From Sordariomycetes sp. S80-01Y (Eukaryota > Ascomycota > Sordariomycetes): 64,000 nucleotides of DNA. The position numbers were made by a program, and so were the translations under genes. The notes beneath the pieces were generated by a model that made no database searches, was not told the DNA's origin, and worked only from the letters and a program-made list of their open reading frames with translations. Shown in pieces: positions 11,383 to 22,600 of the stretch. Each line of letters begins with the position of its first letter. Position 1 is the first letter of the stretch. The DNA lies in contig JAXQJY010000033.1 of NCBI GenBank assembly GCA_037042185.1, positions 496,001 to 560,000 of the forward strand, given 5' to 3'.

Positions 11383-11871
11383 GTTGAGGTCACCCGTCCG
11401 GTCCTCCCTCCCTCCCGCGCACCGCCCGCAACTCTATTGTGATACCGAGGCGTTCTGGCACTCTTCCACTCTTCCCCCAGCGCAGGTAGACGCTGAATCA
11501 GCTCCGAGCCCACCCTCCTGATTATTTGCATCTTGTCGTGCTCGGAAATCGCAATTTCATATTCCAGCGGAGACGACGGGCAGATCAGGGGTTTCGACAG
11601 CAGCTGTACCCTCCCTTGCCCCAGCGCCGGGCCCACCCTCGCCTACCTAAGCCTGCTAAGCTACCCTGAGTTCGCCGCCCGAGCCTCCAAGTCGCCGGGG
11701 TCCTCACCTGCGCTCCCGTTGAACCGTAATCCGACCCGAGTCCACGACGCGGTGCCCGACCGAACTACGCGCTGTTCTCGCCCCGAGACGAGACTCGACT
11801 CTTTCTCCCCAAGGCCAGCACAAGACATCATCTCTCGAACGCGAGTCAAGAGGAGGACGACGAGGACCAGC

Positions 11872-11928
11872 ATGTTGCATTGTGGGGAACCCTCATCTCG
11901 AATCCTGTTGCGCTCTTCGACCTCCTGA
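11872..11928 (+). promoter_or_regulatory. uORF before PLD1
   Basis: An 18-codon frame opens with ATG at 11872 and ends with TGA at 11926-11928, 56 nt before the main start at 11985. No other ATG lies between. It would lower or condition PLD1 translation if included in the mRNA. Confidence 0.45.
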
Positions 11929-11984
11929 GCGCTCGTCGCAGCACATCTCCCACGAAACCTCCCTTGGACGGGGACAGCGACACG

Positions 11985-14900
11985 ATGGGCGACCGCCAAC
12001 GAGACGAGTCCGTCTCCCCCATGTCCAGAACGCCCCAGCCGCCCACCCCTACATCTCCAGACTCTACCACTTACGCCACGCCCAAAGGGACCGATACGCT
12101 CCTTCCGCCGGCGCCCATAAAACGAGAGAAGTCCGCCGATGCGTCGACGGGAGAGTCCAAGGACTACTGGAACAGAGGAGTACCACACGCGTTGGCGCAG
12201 CCCGTGGCGTCGTACAGGCTTGACACCCCGGGTGCGCAGGTCAACGGCGATGCACTGCTGGCACCCCCCTTGGCCGAAAGGCAACCCAGCGATATATCTG
12301 CGGACACCAGCGATGCTGTCCCCAATGGCGAGGCCGTGAGCAGGAGGAGCGTTCAGTTTGCGAGGCCGGAGATGCCGGAGGCTGCTGGGCACACGAGGCA
12401 TGGATCTCTGGAAGGCTTCGAAACACCTAGCAAAGCTACAAGGGGAGGTTCGTTCATGTCAAAGATCAAGGCCATGTCAGGGCTGCAGAATCCACGGACT
12501 CCGGGTGGCGGGCTCGACTCGAATCCGCAGAGTATGGCCAACTCTCCTGTTGCCGCTCGTTCGGGTTCGCAGCCGACGGAAGCCTTCACTGCGGAGGGAC
12601 AGTACGATGCCGACGCGGATGCGGAACTGACGGCCGATGAGCTCAACCTTCCTGAGGGAAGCAGTGCGCCAAAGAAAAGGAAGAAGCGTAGGATGAGAAG
12701 GAGAAGGGAGGACTGGACAGAGCCAATGACGCCGAGCCAGACTACGCACGATGGCGACCCTCGCGACCCTCCGCTGTCGTCGAAACGTAGTAGATTCCTG
12801 CGGAGGAGAGCGAGCATGCCGGATACCACAGCCCCGGCAGATGTTGGACAGTCAGACGACGAATTCGTCCGCAATCGCTCGCGCTTCACGGGCTGGCGAA
12901 GGGGCGCACCGTGGGTGGACCCAACGAATCGGCCCGCTAGTGACGACAATGAAGAGCTGGACACCACTACCGCCATGATGCGTCGTCGCGGTCACTCAAG
13001 GCGTACCACTGTGCTTGGTGGAGGAGGTGGCACCTCCGACGGCGACGCCTTAGCTGTGCGACGACCTCTGTTTGGCACTGAACGCGCGCAGACATACGGT
13101 GCACATAAGTGGAAGCAGGTGAAGAACACACTGAAGCTGCTACGTCAGAAGAAGGAAGACCGCTTCGACTACTACAAGTCCGCGGAGTTGATGGCCGAGT
13201 TGCGAGCCGGTGCCCCGGCAGTTCTCATCTTCGCCAGCATGATCCAACGAGACGAGCACGGCAACAAGAAGATTCCCGTCCTGATGGAGCAGCTCAAGAT
13301 TCGCGTAGTCGATAGCCGCCCCGACCCCGGCGACGAGGAGAGCAACCGCCATTGGTTCTTCACTTTCGAGCTCGAGTACGGCAGCGGTCCCAGCAGGATG
13401 AACTGGACCATTACGCGAGCTATCTCGGATCTTTATAACCTTCACTTCCGGTACAAGCTCGCCCTGAGCAACGACAAGTACGTCCCTGGTCGCCTCGATC
13501 TGGGAGCCCGCCCGAAGCAGCCCAAGTTCCCGTTCGCTGCCTTCCCTTATATGCGTCGTTACAGGAAGAAGGACGACAGTAGCGACGATGACGACCAGGA
13601 GAACATGAGCGTTGATGAGGGTGGCGCTGATGCCGCCGGGACCGGGATGCACGAGGACGGCAACCACGGTCTCGTCAGCGACGCTGAAGGTTCGAATGCG
13701 CAGGGAAGGAAGAGGTCAAGGCTCAACATGATGGGAATGCGACGGCGATCGACGGGTATTACTGATCCTGGCGAGATGTCGGCTGGAGGTAACGAGATGC
13801 TCGATCCAGCTGTGCGCAGGCAGCGCTACGTTGAGAAGCAGCGTCGTATCCTGGAGAAGTACCTCTCCGAGATGATCCGTTGGCTCATGTTCCGTGCGGA
13901 CAGCAACCGTCTCTGCAGGTTCCTCGAGCTCTCAGCGCTTGGCGTCAGACTCGCCGCCGAGGGCAGTTATCATGGAAAGGAAGGATTCCTTCACATCCAG
14001 TCCAGCAAGGGCTTAGACTTCCGCCGCGTCCTGACGCCCGCCAAGATGATTGCCCGCCACAGCAGCAAGTGGTTCCTCGTGCGCCAGAGTTACCTCGTCT
14101 GCGTGGAGTCCCCAGAGAACATGAACATTTACGATGTCTACCTGGTCGACTCCAAGTTCAGCATCGTTTCTAAGAGGAGCCCCCTGAAGCAGATCAGCAG
14201 CAAGAACAAGCGCAAGAGCTACGACCTCACTGTGGAATCCCCGCCCGAGAAGCATCACACTCTCACCCTCGCGACTTCGGAGCGCCAGGTGCGACTATTC
14301 TCTCGCAACCAGGGCATGTTGAGAGACTTTGAGGCGTCCATCAATGAGATGCTGCGTCAGACCCCTTGGTACGAGAAGAAGCGCTTTGACAGCTTTGCAC
14401 CTGTGAGGCAGAAGGTCTTCGCGCAATGGCTTGTGGATGGACGAGATTACATGTGGAATGTGTCCAGGGCTATCAACATGGCTAAGGATGTCATCTACAT
14501 CCACGATTGGTGGCTCAGTCCCGAGCTCTACATGCGGCGCCCAGCATGCATCAGCCAGAAATGGCGCCTCGATCGACTTCTTCAGAAGAAAGCTCGTGAA
14601 GGCGTCAAGATCTTTGTCATCATCTACCGGAATGTCGAAGCTGCTATTCCTATCGACTCGGAGTATACAAAGTTCTCCCTGCTGAACTTGCACCCAAACA
14701 TCTTCGTGCAGCGCTCGCCAAATCAGTTCAAGAAGAACCAATTCTTCTTTGCGCACCACGAGAAGATCTGCGTTGTGGACCACGATGTCGCGTTTGTGGG
14801 TGGAATAGATCTCTGTTTTGGACGCTGGGACTGTCCCCAGCACCCTATCACGGACGACAAACCAACTGGTTTCGAGCAGTCGGAGACGCCCAAAGATGCC

Positions 14901-17522
14901 GACCACTGCCAGCTGTACCCTGGCAAGGACTACTCGAACCCTCGAGTGCAAGACTTCTTCAAGCTCCACGAGCCGTACGAGGAGATGTACGATCGCAGCA
15001 AGACACCTCGCATGCCTTGGCACGATATCTCGATGCAGGTCGTTGGCCAACCCGCTCGCGATCTAACTCGACACTTCGTTCAACGCTGGAACTATCTGAG
15101 GCGAGGTCGCAAGCCCACAAGGCCGCTGCCCTTCCTTCTGCCTGCCCCCGATGCCAGCATGAGCGAGCTGGAAGATCTGGGTCTTACCGGCACTTGCGAG
15201 GTGCAGATTCTTCGGTCGGCTTGTGCTTGGTCTCTAGGCATCGAGGAAACAGAGCATAGCATCCAAAGCGCTTACATCAAGATGATTGAGGACTCCGAGC
15301 ACTTCGTCTACATGGAAAACCAGTTCTTCATCACGAGCACCGAGGTCTATGGCACGCGCGTCAACAACAAGATCGGTGATGCTCTAGTCGATCGCATCAT
15401 TCGCGCCCACGAGAACGACGAGGATTGGCGCTGTGTCATTGTCATCCCCCTCATGCCAGGCTTCCAGAACACCGTCGATGAGCAAGAAGGTACGAGCGTA
15501 CGTCTTATCTTGATGTGCCAGTATAAGAGCATTTGCCGCGGCGAGGAATCCATCTTCGGTCGCCTCCGGGCTCAGGGCATTGATCCCGAGGAGTATATCA
15601 ACTTCTACTCCCTGCGTCAGTGGGGTGTCATGGAGAATGACAGCCTGGTCACCGAGCAGCTGTACATCCACGCAAAGACCATCATCGTTGATGATCGGGT
15701 CGCACTCATTGGCTCCGCGAACATCAATGAGCGTTCTATGCTGGGCTCTCGTGACTCGGAATGCGCAGCCATTGTGAGGGACACGGATCTACTGTGGTCC
15801 ACGATGGGCGGCGAGCCGTATCAGGTCGGCCGCTTTGCGCATACACTCCGTCTACGTCTCATGCGCGAGCATCTTGGCTTGGACGTCGATGAGATCCTGG
15901 AGCAGGAGCGCCAGCAAGAGCTAGACCGTGAAGATTTCGCGAAGGAGATGGACCAGATTTACAGCGAGGATGTTGCCAACACAAACGCCGGTCCCAGCTC
16001 GCTCAGCCAGAGCCATGATAGACTTGCTCGCCTCCCGAGCTTCAACAATACGATGGGTATGGAGCAGGCGCAGGCCATTGAGAGCTCTGACTCGTCTTCC
16101 GACAAGGGCAAGGAGCCTATGGCGGATCCTCGAGTTGATCAGGAAGCCCACCAAAGGGACGTTTCGGGTTACGGTCCCGACAACTGGAAATCTGCTGAGA
16201 AGAAGGGCCTCGACGAGGGCCGCGACTCCGTCGTTGTCAACGGCCGCGAGGTCCTTGTGCATAACATCCGGACTGAAGGCAAGGGCACGCTGGCGGAACC
16301 CAAGGCGGCACATGAGAGGATGCCCATGCCCGAGAACAAATACCTCGAGCCGATCGAATCGACAGAGGATGCAATGCCCCCAATGCCGCCTTTCAACCGC
16401 CGCACTACCGAGCAACTTGGCCTCCCCAGGCCAGCCCAGCTCCCATCCCTGCCGGTTGTCGACGATACGGACATAGGAGGTCCTCCTGTTCACCACGATT
16501 CCGCCGGGCGTCCCATGAGTGGAGCCTTCCATCCCATGGCTGCAGACATCAAGCTGGCCCATATTGACAAGGACTGTATGAAGGATCCTCTCAACTCCAA
16601 CTTCATCGACGAAGTCTGGCACCGGGCAGCCGTCAACAACACCAAGCTCTACCGTCGCGTCTTCCGGTGCATGCCTGACTCCGAGGTGTCTACTTGGGCG
16701 GAATACCAAGGCTACGTTGACTATGGCAAGCGCTTCCTTCGCAGCATGGAAGGCCGACCAAGTAGCCAAGATCGTGAGAAGGGCGAGGACGCAGAAGGCA
16801 GCGTTGCTGCAGCAGGCGTCGGCGCCCCTGGCCCTGAAGCCATCTTGAAGGCGGTCGAGAACGAGGTTGAGAAGATCCCGAACTTCATCGGCGACAAGCT
16901 GCATATTGGCGACATGCACAAGCCTGCCATCATCACACCAGATCACGGCGAGACTGCTGAGCTCAATGAGAAAGCAACTTCTGGGGGAGCTGATGCCGAG
17001 GAACACAATGAGAAGCGACCTCTGTCTCTGAACACCAGCACCAGCAACGATCAACGACCTCGTACCCAGGAAGCCCCTTCACCGGTCTACCCCGAGGGCG
17101 ACGTCCCGTTCCCCACCATGACCGAAGAGAACAAGCACCTCGAACCTCAATTAAGCAACACCAAGCGCCGCGAGCGCAAGACCACATTTTCTACCCTCGA
17201 CAAGCCAGCGTCCCGAGAGACCAACACCTATTCGATAGACAAGGGCGGATCGATGAGAAGGCGTCGCAGAGCCACCACCAAGGGCAGCCGACGTGGCTTC
17301 ACAATCGAGGACATGCCCTCGCGGACGGATGCGGAGGAGTTGATGAATCTGGCCCAGGGCCACCTGGTGCAGTTCCCGTACGATTGGCTGCTTACTGAGG
17401 AGCACAATGGGAACTGGGGCTACCAGGTCGACGGTGTGGCTCCCCTTGCAATCTAGTAAGTTTCCGGCATTTGGTTGTTGCAGCAAAGGCTTGTCAGATG
17501 CTAACCAGTACTCAGTAACTAG
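11985..17522 (+). CDS. PLD1: Phospholipase D (PX-PH-HKD-HKD type)
   Basis: Hydrolyses phosphatidylcholine to phosphatidic acid and choline at membranes; the Spo14/PLD1 family is PIP2-dependent. The model is 11985-17455 joined to 17516-17522, giving 1825 aa. A disordered N-terminus is followed by a PX-like region (about 390-520), a PH-like region, and two catalytic HKD motifs: HHEKICVVD with the first catalytic His at 925, and HAKTIIVDD with His 1229. A long disordered tail segment separates these from the C-terminal block LVQFPYDWLL. I chose the ATG at 11985 because the upstream open stretch has no in-frame ATG. The 60-nt terminal intron (GTAAGT, GCTAAC, CTCAG) splits an in-frame TAG; removing it changes the end from APLAI to APLAIYN, which resembles the conserved PMEVWT end of animal PLD1. 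Without splicing the frame stops at 17456. Confidence 0.9.
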
Positions 17523-17767
17523 CATGGCGTCAACGGGCATCGCGGGTAGAAGGCGTACTCATACCAGGAGTTTGGTGGGCATCGACCGGAGTTTATGGAT
17601 TAGCGTGGTCCGTCATATATCAAGACAGCATTGGCGGGCGGACTCTTCGTGTCTTTCGTTTGACATTTCCATTTCCTTACGGTCAAAACACATAGTGTAC
17701 ATAATATACAGCCACGAAGCTTCTCTTGTACATTCCTTTCTACAGACCGCCCCGCCCAGGGTCCAGC

Positions 17768-18493
17768 TTATATCTTCTCGCTTACCCATATCGCCCCCCT
17801 GCAGCCTGCCCGTATAACGTTCGTCAACAGCCAGTGGGGCTCGGCCTTCTTTGCATCATGCTCGACCGCATGGTCCAGGTGCTCCAACTCCTCATCCCGG
17901 ATCCTCCTCAACGTGCCCACCAGCTCCCTCAGCTCGTCGCCCACCTCGTATCCGTCCCTCTCCCACTCCGTGATCATCTCCAACAGCGTCCGTATCTGGG
18001 CGTTGTAGTGACCTCCAATCTCGGTTTCGACAGCCTCTGTGCAAGCCATGGCTGCTTCCCTCCCCATGACAGCCGTGCCCCAGCCCAAGCCGGAGGCCAT
18101 GACGGACCACAGAGGATAGAGCGCGGTGGGCCTCACGCGGTGTTTGTGGATGAGCGAGTTGAAGGTGCGCAGGTGGGCGGCTTCTTGGTCGTACATGTGG
18201 GACATCAGGGGACGGAGATGGGGATGGCGACGGACGAGCGTGGGGGTTTGGGAGGTGTAGATCAGGGTGGCTGCCAGCTCGCCCGCTTGGTTCACGCGGA
18301 GGGCCGAGGAGAGAAAGTCCTTTTGTTCTTGGGTGAGCGGCTTGAGCTTCTTCGGCGGTGACGGGGTGGCCTCGGTCGTCGCAGCTGCTGGAGCTCTCGA
18401 GGCTGCTGTCATGGAGAGCGCCCTGGTCGCGGAAGGGCAGACGTGCCTACGAGCCAGACGCGCCGGCCGAGCCAGGCATCGTGTCGGTGCCAT
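17768..18493 (-). CDS. COQ7: COQ7, 5-demethoxyubiquinone hydroxylase
   Basis: Di-iron monooxygenase of the mitochondrial inner membrane (matrix face) that makes the penultimate intermediate of ubiquinone. Single exon, 241 aa. The first 45 residues are rich in Arg, Ala and Ser and lack acidic residues, as expected for a mitochondrial presequence. The core keeps the ferritin-like iron ligands: Glu in RVNQAGE, Glu and His in DQEAAH, Glu in AVETEIGGHY, and Glu and His in DEELEHLDHA. The frame stays open upstream to about 18964, but the ATG at 18493 directly precedes the presequence. It is convergent with PLD1 (245 bp between stops) and divergent from RTF1. Confidence 0.95.
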   Translation of the reverse strand: MAPTRCLARPARLARRHVCPSATRALSMTAASRAPAAATTEATPSPPKKLKPLTQEQKDFLSSALRVNQAGELAATLIYTSQTPTLVRRHPHLRPLMSHMYDQEAAHLRTFNSLIHKHRVRPTALYPLWSVMASGLGWGTAVMGREAAMACTEAVETEIGGHYNAQIRTLLEMITEWERDGYEVGDELRELVGTLRRIRDEELEHLDHAVEHDAKKAEPHWLLTNVIRAGCRGAIWVSEKI

Positions 18494-18976
18494 TTTGATT
18501 CCGAATTGTCCTGCAGCGGTGAAAGTACGACGCGATGCGAGCTGGCGCAGATATGGTCCGATCCTGGGATTTTTGGATGACGCTCGAGACCCTTGTAGGT
18601 GACCGGCCGAAAGTGGGTCGGTCGGTTGATCGTCGAGCGCGCTCCTGGCGCTCTCCCAAGAACGGAACAAAGATGCCCCTGGCCCGTGTGCATTATTTCC
18701 CTGCATAAGCTCTGCACAAGGCGCGACCTCGCGCGGCGACACTTTTCCTTGGAGGCCGGACGTAGACTGCTGTTCTCTCACTTTTTCCTCACTCAACACA
18801 CCGTCTTGCCGATTTGCTTCGTCATCGCCACCCACTGCGCGACCTGCCAATCCATCGCCAAAACCTCCTTCCGCTCGGATTGCATCGCTGCGAGCAAGAG
18901 GAACGTTCAAGTCTTGGACGTTCACTTCGACGTCACTCCCCTGAGACTCGCGTAAAGCGCGCACACTTCCGACGCC
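18494..18976. other. Divergent promoter region COQ7/RTF1
   Basis: 483 bp shared between two genes running apart. No clear TATA box seen and no coding exon. Both are housekeeping genes, which fits a TATA-less promoter. Confidence 0.55.
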
Positions 18977-20885
18977 ATGGCCGATATCGACGACGATCTC
19001 CTCGATCTCGCTGGAGGCGACTCCGGGGACGAGGGGTCTATCAACGAGAGTCGAAGCCGGTCTGGGTCGTCGCCACCGGCGAAGAAGGGTCCTGCGAAGA
19101 AGGCAAAACGGAGAGCGAGGAACGATGATTCGGAAGAGGAAGGCGAGGCGTAAGTTGTCACCTCCATCGCTGTTTCGTCCGCGTCACGGTCCCCCGCGCC
19201 AGGCGCCGTGGCCTGCCGAGACGGTTCTCCTGAGCCCAAGCTGACGTTGCCCAGTTCGTCGCGAGCCGGCACTCCCAACTCGCTCGAGTCCGCTCCGATG
19301 GATGAGTCCGACTCCGATGATGACGGTCCCCGCAACCGCGCGTCCGGCGCCGACGACGAAAAGTACCCGGTCGAGGGCATGTACATATCCCACTCGGAAA
19401 AGGCCGAGATTATGGCCATGCCCGAGCTCGAGCGTGAGCAGATCATCGCCGACCGCATGACGGAGATCGACCGCCAGCGCCAAAATCGACTGTTGCGTCA
19501 GATGGTCGAGAACGAGGAGCGCAAGACCAAGAAGAAGCGCAGCGCCGACGCTGCGGATCTGGAGGATGGTGCGCGGACGTCGAGCAGGCAAAAGACGGGT
19601 AAGGGGGGCTCGGCGATGGAGAGTTTGAGGAGGGCGAGGGAGGAGAAGGCTAAGAGGAGGGAGAACGCCGACAAGAGGCGCGGAAGCTACTCGCCGCTGA
19701 GGGACTCGCCTGAGCCGGAGGCGTCTGACGACGACTTTAGGAGGGATGGCAGTCGGACGCCGGAGGCTGAGGCGAAGGATGCCCCGCCCCCCGAGCTGAA
19801 GGACTTCGAGCGGGTGCGACTCGGACGAAACGAGTTTGCGCAGGTGTGCTTCACTCCCGGCTTCGAGTCTGCCATCACTGGGTGCTACATACGAATTGCG
19901 TTAGGGCCGCACCCGGAGACCGGTATTGAGCAGTACCGGATGTGCGTCATCAAGGGGTTCACAACGAGCAGGCCATACGCTCTGTCAGGGCCGAACGGCA
20001 CCTTTGTCACGGATCAGTATGTGAGGGCCGCGCACGGAAAGGCGATCAAGGAGTTTCCGTTCATTGCCGCCTCAAGTGGCCGATTCTCAGAGGTGAGTTT
20101 GCCAACCTACGAGCGACCGGGCCTAGACTGACCGCAAGCAGAACGAACTGCATCGCTACACGATGGCCTGTCAGGTAGAGGGCGTCACCATGCCGACCAA
20201 GGCCTTCCTCAATGACAAGATTGAGGACATCAACAGCCTCATCAACCACAGCTGGACGAACGAGGAGATCAAAGCCCGTCTTGCGCGGAAGAACGAGCTG
20301 CGGAAACGTTTCGACCCCCAGGAACGCGCCCGCGTAGCCCGCCTCCTCGAGGAAGCCCGCGAGCGCGGCGACGACGAGAAGGTCGAAGAGTACCAAGAAA
20401 CCCTCGACAAGATGGGCTCGCAACGCCTTGCCTTCCGGACGACCCTGGGCCCCGCTAAGAGCGCGGACTCGACCCAGGACACGGAGCAGGACCGCCTGGC
20501 GGAGCGCAATCGCGAGAACCGCCGCCTGAACCAGGAGGCCGTCCGCAAGGCGCAGCTCAAGGAGAAGGCGCGCGCGAGGGAGATTGAGGAGGCCCTTGAG
20601 CGCGGCGAGCAGGTCAACGACGACCCGTCGAGACGCGTCAAGACCAGGGCCAAGTTCATCCACGATGTGAACGAGAAGAGTGAGAAGATGGGCGGTGCGA
20701 GCCAGAGCGGGACTGCCACGCCCAACGGGACGCCCAAGGCCACCACGAAGAGCATGCCGGCGCATCTGGCCAAGTTGCAGCTGGAGAAGCACGCGGAGAG
20801 CACGGGAGTGCCGACCATCCACAAGCCGCTTCAGGACGACGATGTTATTGGGGCGCTGGATCTAGACATCGATGTGGAGGTTTAG
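18977..20885 (+). CDS. RTF1: RTF1, Paf1 complex subunit
   Basis: Nuclear elongation factor of the Paf1 complex, which travels with RNA polymerase II and promotes H2B ubiquitination and H3K4 methylation. Exons are 18977-19149, 19255-20092 and 20142-20885, giving 584 aa. The first intron is 105 nt (GTAAGT..TTGCCCAG); the nearer AG at 19202 would break the frame. The N-terminus is acidic and Ser-rich, then a charged segment, then the Plus3 domain from about residue 242 (FERVRLGRNEFAQVC), with its loop YRMCVIKGF and the end TMACQVEGV after intron 2. The C-terminal third is a charged coiled coil, rich in Glu, Arg and Lys, that contacts the rest of the complex in yeast. Confidence 0.94.
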
Positions 20886-21109
20886 GTTCCAAACGGGATC
20901 GTGTCTTATTACAAATTGCATTTACAAGCGGCGGTACACCTTCTGGGATAGGGCTGCTGCACTAGCATAATCATTTCTGAGACCAAGCGAATAGATTCAT
21001 GACTTTGTTTCTACTGGGTGCACAGCTTTCAACGTCCCCAGGTATGCATTTGGATGTAAGCTCAACGTCCTCCCCCGGCCGCGTGATCTGGCGCTGAAAG
21101 ACGGTCTGT

Positions 21110-22123
21110 CTAGAGCTCAACCGCCAGGATTCTCCCTCCCTCCGTCACATTCCCAATCGTCGCAGTCGCGGTACTCATATACAGCGTCCTCTTGTCGGCT
21201 TTGGTCCTGCCGAACGCCGCCGCCGAGGCGCCAGCAACGGTGAACGCCTCCGCGCCCCCAGCGATGACCTTGGCATCCCCCGTCTTGCCGTCAATCTTGA
21301 CGAGCAGGTTGACGTAGTTGGTCGCGGCGTAGATGTCGCCCCGCGCGTCAATCTCGAAGTCGTCGATGCCGGCGGCCAGGCTCGTGATGTTGGCCACCAG
21401 CTCGGGGCCGGAGCACGCCAGCCGCCGCGTGGGGTAGCCGTCGTCGGTGATGGGGAAGCGCCAGATGGACGCGGTGGCCGAGTTGGAGAAGTACAGCTGG
21501 CCGCCCCAGACCTTGACGCCGTTGATGCCGATGCCGAGCTCGAAGTCCGGCGTGGTGAGCATCTCGGGCAGCGCGACGATGGAGTCCTCGTAGGCGCCCG
21601 TGGCCAGGTCGAGACGGCTGATGGCGCCGCGGGCCGAGTCGGCGAGGAGAACGGCGTTGGGCACCGCGGCGACGCCGTTGCTCAGCACCGTCTCGGGGCC
21701 CAGGTCGCTGATCTTGTCGACCGTCACGTCCGGCCCGTCGAAGGCCACCTCCCAAGCGCTCCAGCTGCCCGTAACGATGTCGTCGGGCAGCTCGGTGGAG
21801 GAGTTGCCGCCCGTCACGATGTACCTGTCCACTCCCTCGCCGCTTTCATCAAGGATCTCGGCGATGCCCGTCAGGCCGTCGACGGCGGGGATGGACGTCA
21901 GGAGCTCAAAGGAGGGGTCGGCGCTTGAAGGGTCGACGACGGTGTAGATGTCCGGCCCGCCGACGAGGAGGGTGGCCAGGATGGAGCCCGAAGGGCGGAC
22001 GGCGATGTTCTCGAAGAAGGCGGGCGCGTCGAGCTGGCCGAGGGTTCGAACCGACGGCTTCTTCTGGGGCGCCGCAGATGCAAGCACGACGAAGGCGGAG
22101 AGGAAAGCGGTTCCAAGAGCCAT
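21110..22123 (-). CDS. Secreted six-bladed beta-propeller protein (SMP-30/NHL-like fold)
   Basis: Single exon, 337 aa. Residues 1-19 form a clean signal peptide (MALGTAFLSAFVVLASA) and no later membrane segment is visible. The body has repeated blades with motifs such as GLTGIAE, NGVAAVPNAVLLADS, GINGVKVWGGQLYFSNS and IDDFEIDARGDIYAATN, as in fungal secreted propeller proteins often labelled SMP-30 or gluconolactonase-like. Metal-binding acidic residues of true SMP-30 enzymes cannot be assigned by eye, so no reaction is claimed. N-glycosylation sites (NSS, NIT, NVT) fit secretion. It is convergent with RTF1 (224 bp between stops). Confidence 0.75.
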   Translation of the reverse strand: MALGTAFLSAFVVLASAAPQKKPSVRTLGQLDAPAFFENIAVRPSGSILATLLVGGPDIYTVVDPSSADPSFELLTSIPAVDGLTGIAEILDESGEGVDRYIVTGGNSSTELPDDIVTGSWSAWEVAFDGPDVTVDKISDLGPETVLSNGVAAVPNAVLLADSARGAISRLDLATGAYEDSIVALPEMLTTPDFELGIGINGVKVWGGQLYFSNSATASIWRFPITDDGYPTRRLACSGPELVANITSLAAGIDDFEIDARGDIYAATNYVNLLVKIDGKTGDAKVIAGGAEAFTVAGASAAAFGRTKADKRTLYMSTATATIGNVTEGGRILAVEL

Positions 22124-22600
22124 GGTGTTGATGTGTGTGGTTTGCTGTGGTGTGGTGTTCAGGGGTCAACGGTGGAAAAAGGGGGGGCTTGTCCGAGTCT
22201 GACCAAAAAGCATTCATCACAGGCGACGGCATGTGCTCTAAATACTCATTCAACGCAAGGCACTTACCAAGCCTCAATCCCACGGAGGGCCTGATATCGT
22301 CAGCCGAAGGAAACTCACTTGCACAATCCATCGTCGTCGCCATGGGATTTCCGCTGGCTGACTTACAAAGACTTGAGCTCCGTGGACGCGGACTTAAGCG
22401 CCAACCAACCATGCGGACCCCCTGATCACCCACCGCCAATAACCCCGGCGTACGGGGGGCACAGGCTGCCCCAAAGCGGCAATCAAGTATAAGTGAACGG
22501 GCGATCATTTCTACGCAATTCTTGATTTGTTGTTCGAGCATTGTTGAGACGTGCCTCATCCTTCGGGCATGATTTACTACTATCCTCTTGGCTTGCAATC
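22124..22600. other. Intergenic region upstream of the propeller gene
   Basis: 477 bp holding the promoter of the secreted propeller gene and the 3' UTR of the phosphodiesterase gene. No element stands out. Confidence 0.5.

Larger units (their letters stand above)
10534..11984. other. Intergenic region between SLN1 and PLD1
   Basis: About 1.45 kb with no supported gene. It holds the kinase 3' UTR, the PLD1 promoter and leader, an AAGTC pentamer repeat (11363-11382) and a uORF (11872-11928). Confidence 0.6.

Noticed and set aside
15921-17054. 377-codon antisense frame in the PLD1 3' part
   Set aside because: Shadow of a long disordered coding stretch; no domain or splice support.
18494-18964. 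In-frame N-terminal extension of COQ7
   Set aside because: It would bury the mitochondrial presequence behind about 157 residues; the ATG at 18493 fits the family length.
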